Source of the DNA: Devosia sp.
Lineage (GTDB): Bacteria; Pseudomonadota; Alphaproteobacteria; Rhizobiales; Devosiaceae
Direction: 5' to 3'
NCBI GenBank assembly: GCA_025352765.1
Contig: JANXSI010000383.1
Location: 1 to 8,387 of the forward strand
DNA: 8,387 nt
Shown piece by piece: positions 5,837 through 8,387 of this stretch (position 1 is its first letter; each line of letters starts with the position of its first letter). The notes beneath the pieces are model-generated. The model saw only the letters and a program-made list of their open reading frames with translations, was not told where the DNA came from and made no database searches. Both the position numbers and the translations under genes were made by a program.

Positions 5837-6583
5837 CTAGATAGGGCTGGGGAGCTTCGGCGCCGCCCGAGACATGTCAGCGTTCGCCACCATCTTCCCC
5901 CGCTCCATCGTTACGCGGCGGTTGCAGAAGCGGTCGATGAGGCTTTCGCTGTGGCTGGCGAGGATGACGATCGGGGTGCGGTCGAAGAGGCCTTCGATGC
6001 GGGCGAAGGCTTTTTCCTGAAAGCTCGCATCGCCCGCACCGATGCCTTCGTCGATCAGGAGGATGTCGTGGTGCATGGCGGTCGAGATGGCAAAGGCCAG
6101 CCGCGCCGCCATGCCGGCCGAGTAGGTCTTCATCGGCAGGGACAGGAAATCGCCCAGCTCGGTGAAGCCGGCGATGTCGTCGAGCTGCGCTTCGATCTGT
6201 GACCGGCTGAGCCCCAGCAGATAGCCGCGGAGGAAGATGTTTTCGAGCCCTGTGGCCTCGGGGTCCATGCCGGCCGTCGGGTCGAGCAGGGTGCCGACGC
6301 TGCCCTCAAGGCGCACCATGCCGGAATTGGGCCGGTAGATGCCGGCGAGAACGCGCAGCAGCGTGGTCTTGCCCGAGCCGTTGTGCCCGACAAGGCCGAT
6401 GCGGTCGCCGTCGGCGATCTCGAGGCTCAGATCGTCGATGGCGCGCACGTTGACGATGTCGCGGGCGCCCGACATCACGCGGCCGCCGGTCGCCTGCGCG
6501 ACGAGCGTGTTCTTGAGCGAGCGCGAACTCGAGCCGAAAATGGCGAACTCGACCCCGAGATTCTGGATGGAAATGTACGCCAT
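5837..6583 (-). CDS. Polysaccharide/O-antigen export ABC transporter ATPase (Wzt/KpsT-like)
   Basis: This 248-residue ATPase has Walker A GHNGSGKT (66-73), the LLDPTAGMDPEATGLENI segment (99-116) typical of glycan-export ATPases, the atypical signature YSAGM (154-158), Walker B ILLIDEGIGAGD (174-185) and the switch histidine H211. It lies 1 base after the ABC-2 permease on the same strand, so the two form one exporter. It would hydrolyse ATP at the cytoplasmic face to drive a lipid-linked or finished glycan across the inner membrane. The protein ends soon after the ATPase fold, so it lacks the C-terminal glycan-binding domain of E. coli O8/O9-type Wzt and resembles the short KpsT/RfbE type. 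The ATG at 6583 gives the expected N-terminus (MAYISIQNLGVEF) and no better start is seen. Confidence 0.94.
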   Translation of the reverse strand: MAYISIQNLGVEFAIFGSSSRSLKNTLVAQATGGRVMSGARDIVNVRAIDDLSLEIADGDRIGLVGHNGSGKTTLLRVLAGIYRPNSGMVRLEGSVGTLLDPTAGMDPEATGLENIFLRGYLLGLSRSQIEAQLDDIAGFTELGDFLSLPMKTYSAGMAARLAFAISTAMHHDILLIDEGIGAGDASFQEKAFARIEGLFDRTPIVILASHSESLIDRFCNRRVTMERGKMVANADMSRAAPKLPSPI

Positions 6584-6584
6584 G

Positions 6585-7472
6585 TCAGACCCAGTAAGCG
6601 ATGCGGGTATAGGCCCGGCGGTAGAGCAGATAGGTGACGAGGCAGCCGGCGGCGGCGAACAAGACGCTGATGCCCCAACTCATCAGGTGCGGCGCGTTAC
6701 CCAGCAACGGCTCGCGCACGATTTCGAGCAGATGGAACAGCGGGTTGAACTGGACGAAATGCGGGCGCGTCGGCATCGCGGCGGTCGACCAGAAGATTGG
6801 AGTCAGAAAGAACACCACCTGCAGGACGCTCGCGATCACCTGCGGGATGTCGCGGTACCGGGTGGAGAGAATCGCCGCGGCGAGCGACATCCAGGCGACG
6901 TTGATGAGGAGCAGCGGCGCGCTGAACACGATCAGCAAGAATGCCGGCCCCGGCAGGGTGCGCGACCAGATCAGCACGCCCACATAGATCACCATGTTGA
7001 ACCCCATGATGATGCTGTTGCGCGCCAGCATCTGGTAGATGTGCAGGCTGATCGGCAGCGGCACGTTGCGGATATAGCTCTCGCGCGAAATGAAGGTTGT
7101 GCTGCCTTCGGAGATGCAGGCCGAGAGAAAGCCCCAGACGATGACGCCGATGGCGATATAGGGCAGGGTCTGGCTTACGTCCTGATTGAACAGGGTAGCG
7201 TTGATCAGCCCGAGCGCCCCGACGAACACGCCCATCGAGGCGGTCAGCCAAAATGGCCCAAGCACCGAGCGCCGGAAGCGCTGGCGGATCTCGTGGACGG
7301 CAAAGCGGGTCCATACCTCGTGGCGGGCAAAGCCGCTCACCAGGTCCCGGATGGCGCCGTTGCCGACGCTGTCGGGGCGCATAATGGTGACGCGCGCCGG
7401 GCCGCTGGTCACCTTTGTGTCGATTGCCTCTTGCATCCCGCCCGTATGCCACATCTGCGGCGCGGTGGACAC
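6585..7472 (-). CDS. Polysaccharide/O-antigen export ABC transporter permease (Wzm-like, ABC-2 type)
   Basis: The protein has up to 295 residues. After a polar N-terminus, FAVHEIRQRFRRSVLGPFW (57-75) is the amphipathic entry segment typical of Wzm/KpsM proteins. About six membrane spans follow (roughly 72-93, 104-122, 152-169, 177-200, 212-229 and 264-284), with LSTRYRDI (202-209), FFLTPIFW (221-228) and FNPLFHLLEIVREPLLG (242-258) as family landmarks. It should form the inner-membrane export channel with the ATPase encoded next to it. The longest frame starts with GTG at 7472; ATG at 7454 and ATG at 7436 are alternatives, and none has a convincing ribosome site. It lies 41 bases after the MalG-type permease on the same strand with no clear terminator between them, so it may be partly transcribed from the importer promoter. 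Confidence 0.93.
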   Translation of the reverse strand: MSTAPQMWHTGGMQEAIDTKVTSGPARVTIMRPDSVGNGAIRDLVSGFARHEVWTRFAVHEIRQRFRRSVLGPFWLTASMGVFVGALGLINATLFNQDVSQTLPYIAIGVIVWGFLSACISEGSTTFISRESYIRNVPLPISLHIYQMLARNSIIMGFNMVIYVGVLIWSRTLPGPAFLLIVFSAPLLLINVAWMSLAAAILSTRYRDIPQVIASVLQVVFFLTPIFWSTAAMPTRPHFVQFNPLFHLLEIVREPLLGNAPHLMSWGISVLFAAAGCLVTYLLYRRAYTRIAYWV

Positions 7473-7513
7473 TATGGAACGCGGGAGATGACATCACACC
7501 TTGCGGGCCCTCG

Positions 7514-8341
7514 TCAGCCCTTAACCGCTCCGGCGGTCAGGCCCGCAACGATCTGCCGGTTAAAGAAGACATAGGCGATGAGCGGCGGGATGGTGATCAG
7601 CAGGATATTCATGAACAGGAGGTTGTATTGGGTGCTGAACTGGCTCTGGAAATTGTAGAGCGTCAGCTGCACGGTGACGTTGTCCTTGCCCGGCAGATAG
7701 TAGAGCGGGTTGGTGAAATCGTTGAAGATCGTCACCGACTGGACCACCGCGACCGTCACCACCACCGGCCGCAGCAGCGGCAGGATGATGAGGAAAAAGA
7801 CGCGCAGCGGACCCGCCCCATCGATGATCGCCGCTTCGTCGAGCTCGCGTGGGATCGAAGCGACGAAGGCGCGGAACAAGAGGATCGAAAAGCTGAGGCC
7901 ATAGGCGACCTCGATCAGGATCATGCCGTGCAGCGTCTTGAACAAGCCGATGCCCTGCAACACCCAGATGGTGGGCACCACCGCCGGCGGCACGATTAAC
8001 CCCATCAGCACGAAGAAGCTGATGATCGAGGTCCAGCGCGACGGGCGGCGCTGCAGCACGAAGCCGACCATGGCGCCGAAGACGACGAGCAGCACGACGC
8101 TGCCCACGGTCAGGAGAGTCGAGTTGATGAAGGCGGTGACCAGCATGTAGTTGCGGGTCGAGATCACCTCCATGACGTTGTCCCACAGATGCCACTCGAC
8201 GGGCAGCGTGAAGCCGCGGACCGAGGCATCCTTGCGGGTCTTCAATGCCGTCAGGACGATGAAGATGAAGGGCACGATGAAGACCACGATCGAGACGAGG
8301 ATCGCGATGCCTCCGACGAGGTAGCGGCGCACGCCGTTCAT
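7514..8341 (-). CDS. CUT1 sugar ABC importer permease (MalG/UgpE-like)
   Basis: This 275-residue protein has an N-terminal span (9-31), a periplasmic segment and further spans up to about 260. The EAA loop that contacts the ATPase is clear: IPRELDEAAIIDGAGPLRV (163-181) followed by FFLIILPLLRPV. The C-terminus NRQIVAGLTAGAVKG is the usual ending of MalG-type subunits. It forms the channel with the MalF-type protein encoded just upstream, whose stop overlaps this ATG by 4 bases (ATGA), so translation is coupled. A binding protein and an ATPase must lie outside the window. Substrates of this class include di- and oligosaccharides, polyols and glycerol-3-phosphate; nothing here selects among them. 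The subunit is complete and of normal length. Confidence 0.95.
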   Translation of the reverse strand: MNGVRRYLVGGIAILVSIVVFIVPFIFIVLTALKTRKDASVRGFTLPVEWHLWDNVMEVISTRNYMLVTAFINSTLLTVGSVVLLVVFGAMVGFVLQRRPSRWTSIISFFVLMGLIVPPAVVPTIWVLQGIGLFKTLHGMILIEVAYGLSFSILLFRAFVASIPRELDEAAIIDGAGPLRVFFLIILPLLRPVVVTVAVVQSVTIFNDFTNPLYYLPGKDNVTVQLTLYNFQSQFSTQYNLLFMNILLITIPPLIAYVFFNRQIVAGLTAGAVKG

Positions 8342-8387
8342 TCCTGCACCACGCGGCGATTGAGAAAGCTCGAGAGCGGGATGATGA
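8338..8387 (-). CDS. C-terminal end of a CUT1 sugar ABC importer permease (MalF/UgpA-like), partial
   Basis: Only the last 15 codons and the stop are in the window; they read IIPLSSFLNRRVVQE. A short cytoplasmic tail with paired arginines and a final glutamate is common at the end of MalF-type permeases, and the gene overlaps the MalG-type gene by 4 bases in the usual malF-malG order. Identification rests mainly on this position. Confidence 0.7.
   Translation of the reverse strand, partial: IIPLSSFLNRRVVQE

Noticed and set aside
7487..7495. GATGACATC inverted repeat before the exporter permease gene
   Set aside because: The arms are only 4 bp; this is too short to support a regulatory site.
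6339..7574. Rightward open frame of 411 codons opposite the exporter genes
   Set aside because: The opposite strand codes for clear Wzm and Wzt homologs; this frame is rich in Asp, His, Arg and Gln and shows no family motif.

Overview
The window looks like chromosome from a high-GC alphaproteobacterium, probably of the Rhizobiales (a Devosia-like organism would fit). This is an inference from the GC-rich coding, the two sugar ABC importer systems of different classes in 8 kb, and a LacI regulator of a rhizobial type. No taxonomic marker gene is present. No RNA gene, transposase, CRISPR array or phage gene was found.

Left part (1-4617): a divergently controlled sugar-uptake locus. A LacI-family repressor runs leftward off the window (start at 701). 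A 326-base control region separates it from a rightward operon coding for a periplasmic sugar-binding protein (1028-1975), a double-domain ABC ATPase (about 2069-3619) and a membrane permease (3616-4617). This is the CUT2 (ribose/xylose/galactose-type) layout; the sugar cannot be read from sequence. The control region holds a perfect 9+9 bp inverted repeat over the repressor's own predicted -10 box, a candidate rightward promoter, and two hairpins in the leader of the binding-protein gene. A perfect 10-bp GC-rich hairpin lies between the binding-protein and ATPase genes and may set their expression ratio.

Middle part (4618-5812): an intergenic stretch that turns AT-richer towards its right end and carries an extended -10 promoter candidate, then a rightward family 2 glycosyltransferase related to RgpB-type rhamnosyltransferases.

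Right part (5837-8387, all leftward): from right to left, the last 15 codons of a MalF-type permease, a complete MalG-type permease (the CUT1 importer pair, 4-base overlap), then after 41 bases a polysaccharide-export permease (Wzm/ABC-2 type) and its ATPase (Wzt type, 1-base gap). The ATPase converges on the glycosyltransferase with only 24 bases between stops. The glycosyltransferase and the Wzm/Wzt pair plausibly make and export a surface glycan; they sit between two sugar importers.

Most of the window is conventional. The observations most worth checking are the repressor's autoregulatory operator, the intercistronic hairpin and the ATPase start it bears on, the repressor's unusual linker, and the possible transcriptional run-through from the CUT1 importer genes into the glycan exporter genes. 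I see no convincing evidence of a wholly new system.
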